Assembly: GCF_001905545.1 (NCBI RefSeq)
Contig: NZ_LIPD01000014.1
Span: 124,001 to 188,000 of the forward strand
Length of the DNA stretch: 64,000 nt
Origin: Streptomyces sp. CB02056
GTDB taxonomy: Bacteria; Actinomycetota; Actinomycetes; Streptomycetales; Streptomycetaceae
Direction of reading: 5' to 3'
Position 1 is the stretch's first letter. The number at the start of each line of letters is the position of its first letter. Below are positions 39,064 through 47,723 of this stretch, in pieces. The notes below the pieces were generated by a model. That model did not search any database and was not told where the DNA came from. It worked only from the letters and a program-made list of their open reading frames with translations. Both the position numbers and the translations under genes were made by a program.

Positions 39064-40272
39064 CTACCCCGTGGTGGCCCGGAACAGCTCCGCGCCCGGG
39101 CCGGTCAGTGCGACCGGCCCGGCGCCCGGGCGCAGGTAGGCCGACGCGCCCGCCGGAAGCGGGAGTTCGGAGCCGTCGGGGGCCCGCAGCAGGGCCCGCC
39201 CGGAGACGCAGAGCAGGATCTGCGGGGCGGGGCGGTCGACCCGGACGGCGGCGGCGCCGGGGCGCAGCCGGGAGAGCCTGAACTCCTCGGCCGGCGACGG
39301 GTACTCCTCCTCGAAGCCGTCGCCGGTCGGGCGCGGGGCGAGCGGCTCGACCTCCCGGGGCCGGAAGTCCGTGACCGCCAGCAGGCCGTCCACGTCGACG
39401 TGCTTGGGGGTGAGGCCGCAGCGCAGCACGTTGTCCGAGTTGGCCATCAACTCCACGCCCACGCCCCGGAGGTAGGCGTGCGGCACCCCGGCGTCCAGGT
39501 ACAGCGCCTGCCCGGCGGTGAGCCGGACGTGGTGGAGCAGCAGGGCGGCGAGCAGCCCCCGGTCGCCGGGGTACTCCTCGGCGAGGCGGGCGTACGCGGC
39601 GCTGCTCGCGCCGTACGGCCCGCCGGCGGCCGCCGTGTGGCGCAGGGCGCTGGTGACGGCGGCGAGTTCGGAGCCGTCGGCGTTCAGGCCGGAGCGCAGC
39701 AGCTCGGGCAGCACGGCCTCGGCGGGCCGGGTGCGCAGGGCGGCGGCCCAGGGGGCGAGCACGCCGAGCGCGTCCAGCAGCCGGGCGGTGTCAGCGGCCG
39801 GGCGGAAGCCGCACAGCGCCTCGAAGTCGCCGAGCGCGCAGAGGAGTTCGGGCTTGTGCCCGCGGTCCTTGTACACCCGCTCCGGCGCGTCCAGCGGGAT
39901 GCCCCGGGCCTGTTCCGCCGCGTACCCGGCCTCGGCCTGGGCGCGGGTGGGGTGGACCTGGAGGGAGAGCGCCCGGTCGGCGGCCAGCACCTTGAACAGG
40001 AACGGCAGCGCCGGGCCGAACCGCCGGACGGTGTCCGCTCCGAGCAGGCCGTCCGGGTCGGCGTCGATCAGCTGGTCCAGCGGCCGCGGGCCGCCCCCGT
40101 CGCCTTCGTCGCCGGACCCGCACAGCAGGGACGGCGCCGACGGGTGGGCGCCGAGCCAGAGTTCGGCCTGCGGGGTGCCGTCGGGCGCGGCGCCGGTGAG
40201 CGCGGGGATGGCGGTGGGCGAGCCCCAGGCGTAGCGGCGGACGGGGTTCTTCAGGAGGGCGAACGGCGGCAT
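39064..40272 (-). CDS. manA: Mannose-6-phosphate isomerase, class I
   Basis: ManA interconverts mannose-6-phosphate and fructose-6-phosphate. The 402-residue protein has the type I signature: the zinc ligands in LQVHPTRAQAE (Q and H) and DRGHKPELLCAL (E), and the later YLDAGVPHAYLRG histidine. The N-terminus LLKNPVRRYAWGSPTAIP is the family opening. It is the last gene of the mannoside/N-glycan operon, 20 bp after the ROK kinase, which fits a step that feeds released mannose into glycolysis. Confidence 0.95.
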   Translation of the reverse strand: MPPFALLKNPVRRYAWGSPTAIPALTGAAPDGTPQAELWLGAHPSAPSLLCGSGDEGDGGGPRPLDQLIDADPDGLLGADTVRRFGPALPFLFKVLAADRALSLQVHPTRAQAEAGYAAEQARGIPLDAPERVYKDRGHKPELLCALGDFEALCGFRPAADTARLLDALGVLAPWAAALRTRPAEAVLPELLRSGLNADGSELAAVTSALRHTAAAGGPYGASSAAYARLAEEYPGDRGLLAALLLHHVRLTAGQALYLDAGVPHAYLRGVGVELMANSDNVLRCGLTPKHVDVDGLLAVTDFRPREVEPLAPRPTGDGFEEEYPSPAEEFRLSRLRPGAAAVRVDRPAPQILLCVSGRALLRAPDGSELPLPAGASAYLRPGAGPVALTGPGAELFRATTG

Positions 40273-40292
40273 GCGGGCGGCTCCGGGGAGGC

Positions 40293-41225
40293 TCAGCGGC
40301 AGAGCGCGGCCGCGCCGATCAGCCCGGCGTCGGTGCCGAGCTCGGCGCGGCGCACGTCCAGGCCGCGGATGTACGAGAGGGCGGCGTAGCGGTCCAGGTG
40401 GCGGGCGAGCGGGGCGAACAGCACGTCCCCGGACTCGGCCACGCCGCCGCCGACGACGACCCGGGAGAGGTCCACCAGGGCGGCCGTGGCGGCGATCCCG
40501 GCGGCCAGCGCCCGGGCGGCGCGGTCGAAGGAGGCGAGCGCGACCGGGTCGCCCGCGGCGGCGGAGGCGGCGACGGCGCGGGCCGTCCGGTCGCCGTCCA
40601 CGGGCCGCCAGCCCTCGGCGAGCGCCCGGCGGGCGATCGCGGTGCCGCTGGCGAGGCCCTCCAGGCAGCCGCGGGAGCCGCACGGGCAGGGCTCGCCGTC
40701 CAGGTCGACGGTGATGTGGCCGAGGTGGCCGGCGTTGCCGCTGGGGCCGGGGCGCACCGCGCCGTCGAGCACCAGTCCGGCGCCGACGCCGGTCGACACC
40801 ACCAGGCAGAGCGCGTTGTCGGCGCCCCGGGCCGCGCCCTGCCAGTGCTCGGCGGCGGCCATCGCGACGCCGTCCCCGGCGAGGTGGACGGGCAGCGTGC
40901 GCTCTGCCACCGCCGGGTGCGCGGCGACCGCGGCGACCAGCGGGAAGCCGCGCCAGCCGGGGATGTTGACCGGGCTGACGGTGCCGTTCGCGAGGTCGAC
41001 GGGGCCGGCGCTGCCGATCCCGACGGCCGTCACGGCGGCCCAGTCGGCCGTCCCGGCGAGCCGCTCCAGCACCTGGTGCACCACGGCGAGCACGGCCGCG
41101 CCGGGCTCGGTGGCCGGGGTGGGCAGCTGGAGCCGGTGCCGCAGCCGTCCGTCGGCGTCGACCAGCGCCCCGGCGATCTTGGTGCCGCCGATGTCGAGGG
41201 CGGCGAACAGCGGGGTGAACGGCAC
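40293..41225 (-). CDS. ROK-family sugar kinase (probable mannose/gluco kinase)
   Basis: This 310-residue ROK kinase has the ATP phosphate loop DIGGTKIAGA, then CPCGSRGCLEGLASG, the ROK Zn-Cys motif with the glutamate present (unlike the ROK repressor at 23117). SGNAGHLGHITVD is the sugar-binding glutamate/histidine block. It is full length, with no N-terminal DNA-binding domain, so it is an enzyme. GTG at 41225. Its neighbours (GH38, GH5-like, ManA) make mannose the most likely substrate, since ManA needs mannose-6-phosphate; GlcNAc or glucose kinase activity cannot be excluded. Confidence 0.88.
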   Translation of the reverse strand: MPFTPLFAALDIGGTKIAGALVDADGRLRHRLQLPTPATEPGAAVLAVVHQVLERLAGTADWAAVTAVGIGSAGPVDLANGTVSPVNIPGWRGFPLVAAVAAHPAVAERTLPVHLAGDGVAMAAAEHWQGAARGADNALCLVVSTGVGAGLVLDGAVRPGPSGNAGHLGHITVDLDGEPCPCGSRGCLEGLASGTAIARRALAEGWRPVDGDRTARAVAASAAAGDPVALASFDRAARALAAGIAATAALVDLSRVVVGGGVAESGDVLFAPLARHLDRYAALSYIRGLDVRRAELGTDAGLIGAAALCR

Positions 41226-41249
41226 GGTGGGCTCCAGGAAGTAGGGGGC

Positions 41250-41278
41250 GGCGCCCCGGCCGCGGGGGCCGGGGCGCC
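41250..41278 (-). terminator. Intercistronic hairpin between GH38 and ROK kinase
   Basis: Perfect 12-bp arms GGCGCCCCGGCC and GGCCGGGGCGCC with a 5-nt loop lie between the GH38 stop and the kinase start, on the operon strand. It could attenuate read-through into kinase and manA, or stabilise the upstream mRNA. Confidence 0.65.
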
Positions 41279-41290
41279 GAACAGCGTAGA

Positions 41291-44200
41291 TCAGCCCCGG
41301 CGGGCCGCGCTGAGCCGCAGGGTGACCAGCTCGAACGGGCGCAGCGCGAGGCGCACCGCGCCGTCCTCGACCGCCACCTCGCCGCGGGTGCCGTCCCAGG
41401 GCCGCTCCAGCAGGTCGCAGGGGACGGCGCCGGCCAGCGGGTAGGAGGTGGTCAGCCGGCCCCGGGCGCGGCCGCCGCCGGCCTCGTAGACCCGGACGAT
41501 CAGGTCCCCGCTGCGGTCGTCGGCGAGCTTGACGGCGCTCACCACCAGGGCGTCGTTGTCCAGCTCCACCAGCGGGGCGACCCGCTCGGCGCTGCCGGTG
41601 ACCGTCCGCTCGGGCAGGCCGATCCGGTAGCCCTCGCGGACCGCGTCGCCGATCGCCGCGCCCGGCACCAGGGCGTGCCGGAAGCGGTGCAGGCCCTGGT
41701 CGGTCTTCGGGTCGGGGAAGCGCGGGGCGCGCAGCAGCGAGAAGCGGACCGTGGTGGTCGTCCCGCCGTCGTCGGGGCGCACGGTGCGGGTGACGTCGTG
41801 GCCGTAGGTGGAGGCGGTGACCAGGGCGACGCCCCAGCCGGGCTCGTCGAGGTGGACGAAGCGGTGGTTGCAGGCCTCGAACTTGGCCGCGTCCCAGCTG
41901 GTGTTGGTGTGGGTGGGCCGGTAGAGGTGGCCGAACTGGGTCTCGGCGGCGTAGCGCTCGGTGTGGACGTCCAGCGGGAACGCGGCCTTGAGGAACTTCT
42001 CGGTCTCGTGCCAGTCGACCTCGGTGTCGATGTCCACCCGCTGCTCGCCGGCCGGCAGGGTGAGGGTCTGGACGACGGTGGAGGAGCCGAAGGAGCGGGC
42101 GATCCGCACCGAGGCCCCGGCGGGGGACGACGCGGCGGTGAGCGAGTCCACGCCGGTCAGGTCGGTGACGGTGTTGCGGTAGAACTGGTCGACGTCCCAG
42201 GCGTCCCACATGTTGGGGAAGTCGGGGTGCAGTTGGAGCAGGTTGGCCCGGCTGCCGGGGGCGACGGTCTCCCGGCCGGTCGCGGTCTCGACCACCGAGG
42301 CGATCAGGCCGTCCGCGTCCACGACGACCTCCAGCAGGCCGTTGCGCAGCGTGAGGCCGCCCCCGGGGCGCTCGACCGCCTCGCAGGTGCCGTCCGGCAG
42401 GCCGACCGCGGCGGCCCCGCCGGCCGGCACCGTCGAGCGGCCGTGCGGCGCCGAGTTGAACACCAGCTCCCGCCCGCCGGCGGCCGCCCCGGCCAGCGCC
42501 TGCTGGGCCGCGCCGATCAGCGCCTCCAGCTCCCCGGCCAGCGCCGCGTACGTCGCCTCGGCCTCGCGGTGCACCCAGGCGATGGACGAGCCGGGCAGGA
42601 TGTCGTGGAACTGGTGCAGCAGCACCGTCTTCCAGATCCGGTCCAGCTGCTCGTACGGGTACTCCGCGCCGGTGCGCAACGCGGCGGTGGCGGACCAGAG
42701 TTCGGCCTCGCGCAGCAGGTTCTCGCTGCGCCGGTTGCCCTGCTTGGTCTTCGCCTGGCTGGTCAGGGTGGCGCGGTGCAGCTCCAGGTAGAGCTCGCCG
42801 ACCCAGACCGGCGGGTTCGGGTACTCGGCCTCGGCCTTGGCGAAGAACTCGGCGGGCTTCTCCCAGCGGACGGTGGCCGAGCCCTCCAGGTCCTTCATCC
42901 GGGCCGCCTTGGCGACCATCTCGCGGGTGGTACCGCCGCCGCCGTCGCCCCAGCCGGTCGGGGCGAGCGAGTGCCGGGCGACGCCCTTGTCCTTGAAGTT
43001 CTTCGCCGCGTGGGCGATCTCGCTGCCCTTCATCGAGCAGTTGTAGGTGTCCACGGGCGGGAAGTGGGTGAAGATCCTGGTCCCGTCGATGCCCTCCCAG
43101 AGGAAGGTGTGGTGCGGGAACTTGTTGATCTGGCTCCACGAGATCTTCTGCGTCAGCAGCCACTTGGAGCCGGCGTTGCGGATGATCTGGGGCAGGCCGC
43201 CGGTGAAGCCGAAGGTGTCCGGCAGCCAGGCCTCGTGGTTCTCCACCCCGAACTCGTCCAGGAAGAACCGCTTGCCGTGCACGAACTGCCGGGCCATCGC
43301 CTCCGAGCTCGGCATGTTGGTGTCGGACTCCACCCACATGCCGCCGGCCGGGACGAAGCGGCCCTCGGCGACGGCCTTGCGGACCCTGGCGTACACCTCG
43401 GGGCGGTGCTCCTTGATCCAGGCGAACTGCTGGGCCTGGGACATGGTGTAGAGGAAGTCCGGCTCGTCCTCCAGCAGCGCCGTCATGTTGGCGGTGGTGC
43501 GGGCCACCTTGCGGACGGTCTCGCGCAGCGGCCACAGCCAGGCCGAGTCGATGTGCGCGTGGCCGATCGCGCTGATCCGGTGCGCGGACGGCACGGCGGG
43601 CGCGGCCAGCACACCGGCCAGCTCCGAACGGGCCGCCGCCGCCGTGCCGTTGACGTCCTGGAGGTCGACGGCGTCGAGCGCCCGCTCGACCGCGCGCAGG
43701 ATGTCCCAGCGGCGGGCGCCCTCCACCGGCAGCTCGGCCATCAGCTCGCCGAGCACCTCCAGGTCCAGCACCAGCTGCCAGACCGTCTCGTCGAAGACCG
43801 CCAGGTCCATCCGGGTCAGCTTGTACTGCGGCTGGTCGCCGGCCGTCTCCTTGTCGCCCAACTCGGTGGGCAGGAAGGGGTGGTAGTCCAGGATGACCGG
43901 GTTGGAGGCGGCCTCGACGTGCAGCAGCACCTGCTCGCCGCCGGCCGCCGGGGCGGCGATCCGCACCCACTGGTTCTGCGGGTTGAGGCCCTTCACCGGG
44001 GAGCCGTCCGGGCGGTAGACCAGGCCCTCGCACTGGAAGCCGGGCATGTTGGCGTCGAAGCCGAGGTCGATCAGCGCCTCGACGGTGCGCCCGGCCCACT
44101 CCCGCGGCACGGTGCCGGTCACGGTGATCCAGCTGGTGCCCCAGGGCGCTCCCCAGGCGTCGCCGACCGCGATCGGGGTGCGCGGGGCGGCCAGGCCCTC

Positions 44201-44338
44201 GGCGACCGGGACGGGCTCGCCGGGAGCCGTCCAGATGCCGACCTCCAGCGGGACGGACTCGGGGTAGACGGCCGGGCGGATGCGCTCGTCCAGGACGCGC
44301 TTGAGGCGGGACTCGACCAGAGTGCGGTCATCGTGCAT
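41291..44338 (-). CDS. Alpha-mannosidase, glycoside hydrolase family 38
   Basis: This retaining, zinc-dependent alpha-mannosidase of 1015 residues has no signal peptide and so is probably intracellular. Motifs: GHAHIDSAWLWP (zinc ligands H260, H262 and D264) and EAWLPDTFGF with the nucleophile D374; later LLHQFHDILPGSS contains the third-site histidines. The N-terminal ~250 residues are a beta-sandwich ahead of the catalytic barrel, typical of the class II cytosolic/bacterial type (like MngB and yeast AMS1). ATG at 44338. It lies 41 bp from the GH5-like gene. It should strip alpha-linked mannose from imported glycans. Confidence 0.95.
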   Translation of the reverse strand: MHDDRTLVESRLKRVLDERIRPAVYPESVPLEVGIWTAPGEPVPVAEGLAAPRTPIAVGDAWGAPWGTSWITVTGTVPREWAGRTVEALIDLGFDANMPGFQCEGLVYRPDGSPVKGLNPQNQWVRIAAPAAGGEQVLLHVEAASNPVILDYHPFLPTELGDKETAGDQPQYKLTRMDLAVFDETVWQLVLDLEVLGELMAELPVEGARRWDILRAVERALDAVDLQDVNGTAAAARSELAGVLAAPAVPSAHRISAIGHAHIDSAWLWPLRETVRKVARTTANMTALLEDEPDFLYTMSQAQQFAWIKEHRPEVYARVRKAVAEGRFVPAGGMWVESDTNMPSSEAMARQFVHGKRFFLDEFGVENHEAWLPDTFGFTGGLPQIIRNAGSKWLLTQKISWSQINKFPHHTFLWEGIDGTRIFTHFPPVDTYNCSMKGSEIAHAAKNFKDKGVARHSLAPTGWGDGGGGTTREMVAKAARMKDLEGSATVRWEKPAEFFAKAEAEYPNPPVWVGELYLELHRATLTSQAKTKQGNRRSENLLREAELWSATAALRTGAEYPYEQLDRIWKTVLLHQFHDILPGSSIAWVHREAEATYAALAGELEALIGAAQQALAGAAAGGRELVFNSAPHGRSTVPAGGAAAVGLPDGTCEAVERPGGGLTLRNGLLEVVVDADGLIASVVETATGRETVAPGSRANLLQLHPDFPNMWDAWDVDQFYRNTVTDLTGVDSLTAASSPAGASVRIARSFGSSTVVQTLTLPAGEQRVDIDTEVDWHETEKFLKAAFPLDVHTERYAAETQFGHLYRPTHTNTSWDAAKFEACNHRFVHLDEPGWGVALVTASTYGHDVTRTVRPDDGGTTTTVRFSLLRAPRFPDPKTDQGLHRFRHALVPGAAIGDAVREGYRIGLPERTVTGSAERVAPLVELDNDALVVSAVKLADDRSGDLIVRVYEAGGGRARGRLTTSYPLAGAVPCDLLERPWDGTRGEVAVEDGAVRLALRPFELVTLRLSAARRG

Positions 44339-44379
44339 GTCAGCGGGCTCCGTTGCGTGGCTGAGGGGAAACGGACTGG

Positions 44380-45645
44380 CTAGAGGGACGGTACGTCGGA
44401 GGGGTGGACCACCTCGGTGATGCCGCGCGCGGCGAGGTGCTCGCGGTCCTCGGCGCGCTCGGCGAGCACCGTGGTCGGGCGGGCGCCCTCCTCGGCGAGG
44501 CGCATGAACGCCTCGTACACCGGGCCGCCGGGGCCGCAGACCGAGCGCCGCGGCGAGAGGGCCTCGTCGCCGGTGGCGACCACCACGGCGGTGCTGCGCG
44601 GCTTCGGCGGCTGCCAGGAGCGGCGGGCCTCGGCGGCGGCCTCGGCGAGCCGGGCGCCGGCCGGCTTGACCGTCCGGTCGGTGGCCAACAGGCCGAGGCT
44701 GTACTCCAGTTCGGGGAAGTCGGCGAGCGAGCGGTCCACGTCGTGCGAGCACCACCAGGTCACGCCCCACAGGTCCGGGCAGTCCAGCACGGCCTCCACG
44801 GTGGCGCCGGTGAAGCGCGCCGCGTCCTGCGGGGTGATGTGCGGGGCGGGCGCGCCGACCTCCTGCAGCCAGACCGGGCGGGCCGGGTCGTCCGCCCAGG
44901 CCTTGGACAGCTCGACCAGGTAGGCGGCGTGCTGCGCGGTGGCGGTGGAGTGGGCGCCGTAGCGCTGGGCGGTGCCGTTGAACACCCAGGAGTGCACGGC
45001 GGTCGCGGCGCCGATCCGGGCCGAGTGCCAGGGGGTGAACGGGTGCTCGTCCAGGTACCAGGCCGCGTCGTACGAGGCGTGCAGGTGCAGCCGGCCGGGG
45101 GCGCCCTGCTCGCAGGCGTCGAGCATCCGGCGCAGCCAGGCCTCCGCCTCGGCGGGGGTGGCCCGGTCCGGGTCGGGGTGCGGGGCGCCGGAGAACTGGT
45201 TGATCTCGTTGCCGAGCGTCATCCCGAGGAAGTTGGGCCGCTCGCTCAGCGCGCCGGCGAGCGTGCGCAGGTAGGCGGCCTGGCCGTCGAGCACCTCGGG
45301 GTCGGTGAAGATGTTGCGGCGGTGCCAGGTCTGCGTCCAGGACGGGAGGAAGTCGAAGCTGGACAGGTGGCCCTGCAGGCCGTCCACCGCGACGTCGAGA
45401 CCGCGCTCGCCGGCCGCGTCCACCAGGGCCGTCAGCTGCTCGACGGCGCGCGGGCGGATCAGGGTGCGGTTGGGCTGGAAGACCGGCCAGAGCGGGAAGA
45501 CCCGCACGTGGTCCAGGCCGAGGGCGGCGATGGAGTCGAAGTCGGCGCGCACGGCGTCGAGGTCGAAGTCGAGCCAGTGGTGGAACCAGCCGGCGCTGGG
45601 CGTGTAGTTGACGCCGAAGCGGGGAGCGGTGGTCATCGGGGTCAT
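44380..45645 (-). CDS. GH5-like glycoside hydrolase, candidate beta-mannosidase
   Basis: This 421-residue clan-A (beta/alpha)8 hydrolase has the acid/base glutamate E147 in MTLGNEINQF and nucleophile E262 in VWLQEVGAP; RVFPLWPVFQPNR is an N-terminal barrel strand. There is no signal peptide. The size and the paired GNE/QEV motifs resemble GH5 subfamily 18 beta-mannosidases that cleave the Man-beta-1,4-GlcNAc core in actinobacterial N-glycan loci; I assign the subfamily only by context. ATG 45645 has GAGGAAG 9 bp upstream; ATG 45636 is an alternative. Confidence 0.82.
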   Translation of the reverse strand: MTPMTTAPRFGVNYTPSAGWFHHWLDFDLDAVRADFDSIAALGLDHVRVFPLWPVFQPNRTLIRPRAVEQLTALVDAAGERGLDVAVDGLQGHLSSFDFLPSWTQTWHRRNIFTDPEVLDGQAAYLRTLAGALSERPNFLGMTLGNEINQFSGAPHPDPDRATPAEAEAWLRRMLDACEQGAPGRLHLHASYDAAWYLDEHPFTPWHSARIGAATAVHSWVFNGTAQRYGAHSTATAQHAAYLVELSKAWADDPARPVWLQEVGAPAPHITPQDAARFTGATVEAVLDCPDLWGVTWWCSHDVDRSLADFPELEYSLGLLATDRTVKPAGARLAEAAAEARRSWQPPKPRSTAVVVATGDEALSPRRSVCGPGGPVYEAFMRLAEEGARPTTVLAERAEDREHLAARGITEVVHPSDVPSL

Positions 45646-45718
45646 CGGAGGGCTTCCTCAACGGGTGTGGGGCGTACGGACGGTGGGTCGTCACCGGCGG
45701 GGGCGGTCCCCGGTCGGG

Positions 45719-46651
45719 CTATCCCTTGACGGCTCCTTCCTCGACGCCCTTGAAGAAGAAGCGCTGGCAGACGCCGAACACCACGACGATCGGCAGGAAG
45801 GCGATCATGGTGCCGGCCGCGATCAGCCGGGGGTTGGCGGCGAAGGTGCCGTTGAGGTACTGGAGCCCGACGGTGAGGGTGTACTTCTGCGGGTCGTTGA
45901 GCACGATCAGCGGCCACAGGAAGTCGTCCCAGGCGCCGATGAAGGTGAAGATCACGATCACGCTGAGCATGCCGCGCACGTTCGGCAGGCCGATGTGCCA
46001 CAGCCGCTGCCAGACGTTGGCGCCGTCCACCAGCGCGGCCTGGTCCAACTCGGCCGGGACGGCGGCGAAGGCGGTGCGCATCAGCAGCACGTTGAGCATC
46101 GCGATCGAGCCGGGCAGCGCGACGCCGGCCAGGGTGTCGGCCAGGCCGAGTCCGCGCACCAGCACGTACTGGGAGACGATGGTGACCTCGCCGGGCAGGA
46201 TCAGGGTGGCGAGGAAGAGGCCGAGGACGAGCTTGGCGCCGCGGAAGCGCAGCCGGGCGAGCGCGTAGCCGGCCAGCGTGCAGCCGACCACGTTGCCGGT
46301 GATGCAGACCACGGCGACGATCACCGAGTTGAGCGCGTAGGTCCACACCGGGATGACCTCGGCGACCTTGCCGTAGTTGCCCAGGGTGGGCTGGTCGGGC
46401 AGGAAGCTCGGGGTGCGGGTGTAGACGTCCTCGGCGGGGCCCTTGAGGGAGGTCGACAGCTGCCACAGGAAGGGGCCGATGACCAGCAGCAGGACCAGCA
46501 CCAGGAGCAGGTAGCGGGCGGCGGTCTGCGCGGTGGAGGGGGTGTTGAAGCTCCGGGAGCGCCCGGCGGGGCCGGTGGGCCTGGTGGCCTCGGCGGCCTT
46601 GGTGGGCTCGGCGGGGGTGTCGGGGGACTGGGGCGTGCGGACGGTGGTCAT
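45719..46651 (-). CDS. MalG-type sugar ABC permease
   Basis: This 310-residue inner-membrane permease of the CUT1 sugar transporter family has a first membrane segment (YLLLVLVLLLVIGPFLWQL) and five further helices. The EAA loop reads AELDQAALVDGANVWQRLWHIGLPN, the docking site for the shared MsiK-type ATPase. No ATPase gene is in the operon, which is normal in streptomycetes where MsiK serves many sugar systems. It pairs with the MalF-type gene 6 bp upstream. Confidence 0.92.
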   Translation of the reverse strand: MTTVRTPQSPDTPAEPTKAAEATRPTGPAGRSRSFNTPSTAQTAARYLLLVLVLLLVIGPFLWQLSTSLKGPAEDVYTRTPSFLPDQPTLGNYGKVAEVIPVWTYALNSVIVAVVCITGNVVGCTLAGYALARLRFRGAKLVLGLFLATLILPGEVTIVSQYVLVRGLGLADTLAGVALPGSIAMLNVLLMRTAFAAVPAELDQAALVDGANVWQRLWHIGLPNVRGMLSVIVIFTFIGAWDDFLWPLIVLNDPQKYTLTVGLQYLNGTFAANPRLIAAGTMIAFLPIVVVFGVCQRFFFKGVEEGAVKG

Positions 46652-46657
46652 GGGGGG

Positions 46658-47530
46658 TCAGGCCGCCTTCCGGTTCAGCCGCATCAGGAACAGCATCGGG
46701 CCGAGGGTGACGACGAACAGCAGCAGGCTGAGCGCCGAGGCGTAGCCCAGGTGCCCGTTGAAGCCGCGGCTGTACATCTGGATCAGCATCACCACCGACA
46801 TGTCCCGGCCGCCGGGGCCGCCGAGGCCGTTGGAGAGCACGTACAGCTCGGAGAAGACGCGCAGCGAGCTCACCGAGATCAGCGCCGAGATCAGGATCAT
46901 GGTCGGGCGCACCCCGGGCAGGGTGACGTGCCAGAACCGGTGCAGCGGTCCGGCGCCGTCCACAGCCGCCGCCTCGTGCAGCTCGCGCGGGACGTTGGCG
47001 AGCGCGGACAGGTAGATGACCATGTAGTAGCCGAGGCCCTTCCAGACGGTCAGGGCGATCGCGCTGAACAGCAGCAGCCAGCGGTCGGTCAGGAAGGCGA
47101 CCGGGGAGTCGGCCAACCCGGTCTGCTGCAGCAGGCCGTTGGCCAGGCCCCGCTCGTCCAGCACCCAGCCCCAGATCAGCGCCACCACGACGGCGGAGGC
47201 GATCACCGGGGTGTAGAAGGCGGTGCGGAAGAAGGTGATGCCGGGGATCTTGCGCTGCACCAGCAGGGCGAGCAGCAGCGGCAGGACGGTCAGCAGCGGC
47301 AGGCAGACCAGCATGAACACGATGCTGTTGACCAGGGCGTCGGCGAGCTGGTCGTCGTCCAGCAGCCGGCCGTAGTTCTCCAGGCCGGTGAACTGCCCGC
47401 CGCCCAGGGGCTTGGCGTTGGTGAAGGAGAGGATCACCGTGTTGACGGCCGGCCAGAGGTTGAAGACGGCCAGCCAGACTATCGCGGGCCCGGCGAGCAG
47501 CCAGGGGGTGAACCAACGCCGGTGGGTCAT
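46658..47530 (-). CDS. MalF-type sugar ABC permease
   Basis: This 290-residue permease partners the MalG-type protein. The first membrane helix is LLAGPAIVWLAVFNLWP, followed by VILSFTNAKPLGGGQFTGLENYGRLL, the standard N-terminal periplasmic motif. The EAA loop reads RELHEAAAVDGAGPLHRFWHVTLPG. It follows the lipoprotein gene after a 193-bp gap that carries a 7-unit 11-bp repeat array. Confidence 0.92.
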   Translation of the reverse strand: MTHRRWFTPWLLAGPAIVWLAVFNLWPAVNTVILSFTNAKPLGGGQFTGLENYGRLLDDDQLADALVNSIVFMLVCLPLLTVLPLLLALLVQRKIPGITFFRTAFYTPVIASAVVVALIWGWVLDERGLANGLLQQTGLADSPVAFLTDRWLLLFSAIALTVWKGLGYYMVIYLSALANVPRELHEAAAVDGAGPLHRFWHVTLPGVRPTMILISALISVSSLRVFSELYVLSNGLGGPGGRDMSVVMLIQMYSRGFNGHLGYASALSLLLFVVTLGPMLFLMRLNRKAA

Positions 47531-47604
47531 GCCGTTGCCTTCCTGGGGCCTGGGGGTGGTGCGGGTGATTCCCGGGGAGCGGCGGGCGCGGGGGAGGCCC
47601 GCCG

Positions 47605-47681
47605 CTTCACCGGTACTTCGCCGGTACGTCTCCGGTGCCGCGCCGGAACGTCTCCGGTGCTTCGCCGGTGCTTCGCCGGTG
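47605..47681 (-). repeat. Seven tandem 11-bp units between the SBP and permease genes
   Basis: Units of CTTCGCCGGTG type run without gaps: CTTCACCGGTA, CTTCGCCGGTA, CGTCTCCGGTG, CCGCGCCGGAA, CGTCTCCGGTG and two of CTTCGCCGGTG. Each carries a CCGG palindrome core in phase. The unit length is about one helical turn. The array lies in the untranslated gap of the operon. Confidence 0.9.
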
Positions 47682-47723
47682 CGGGGTGGGGCACCGCGGG
47701 GTTGGTGCCGGGGCGGCGTCGGA

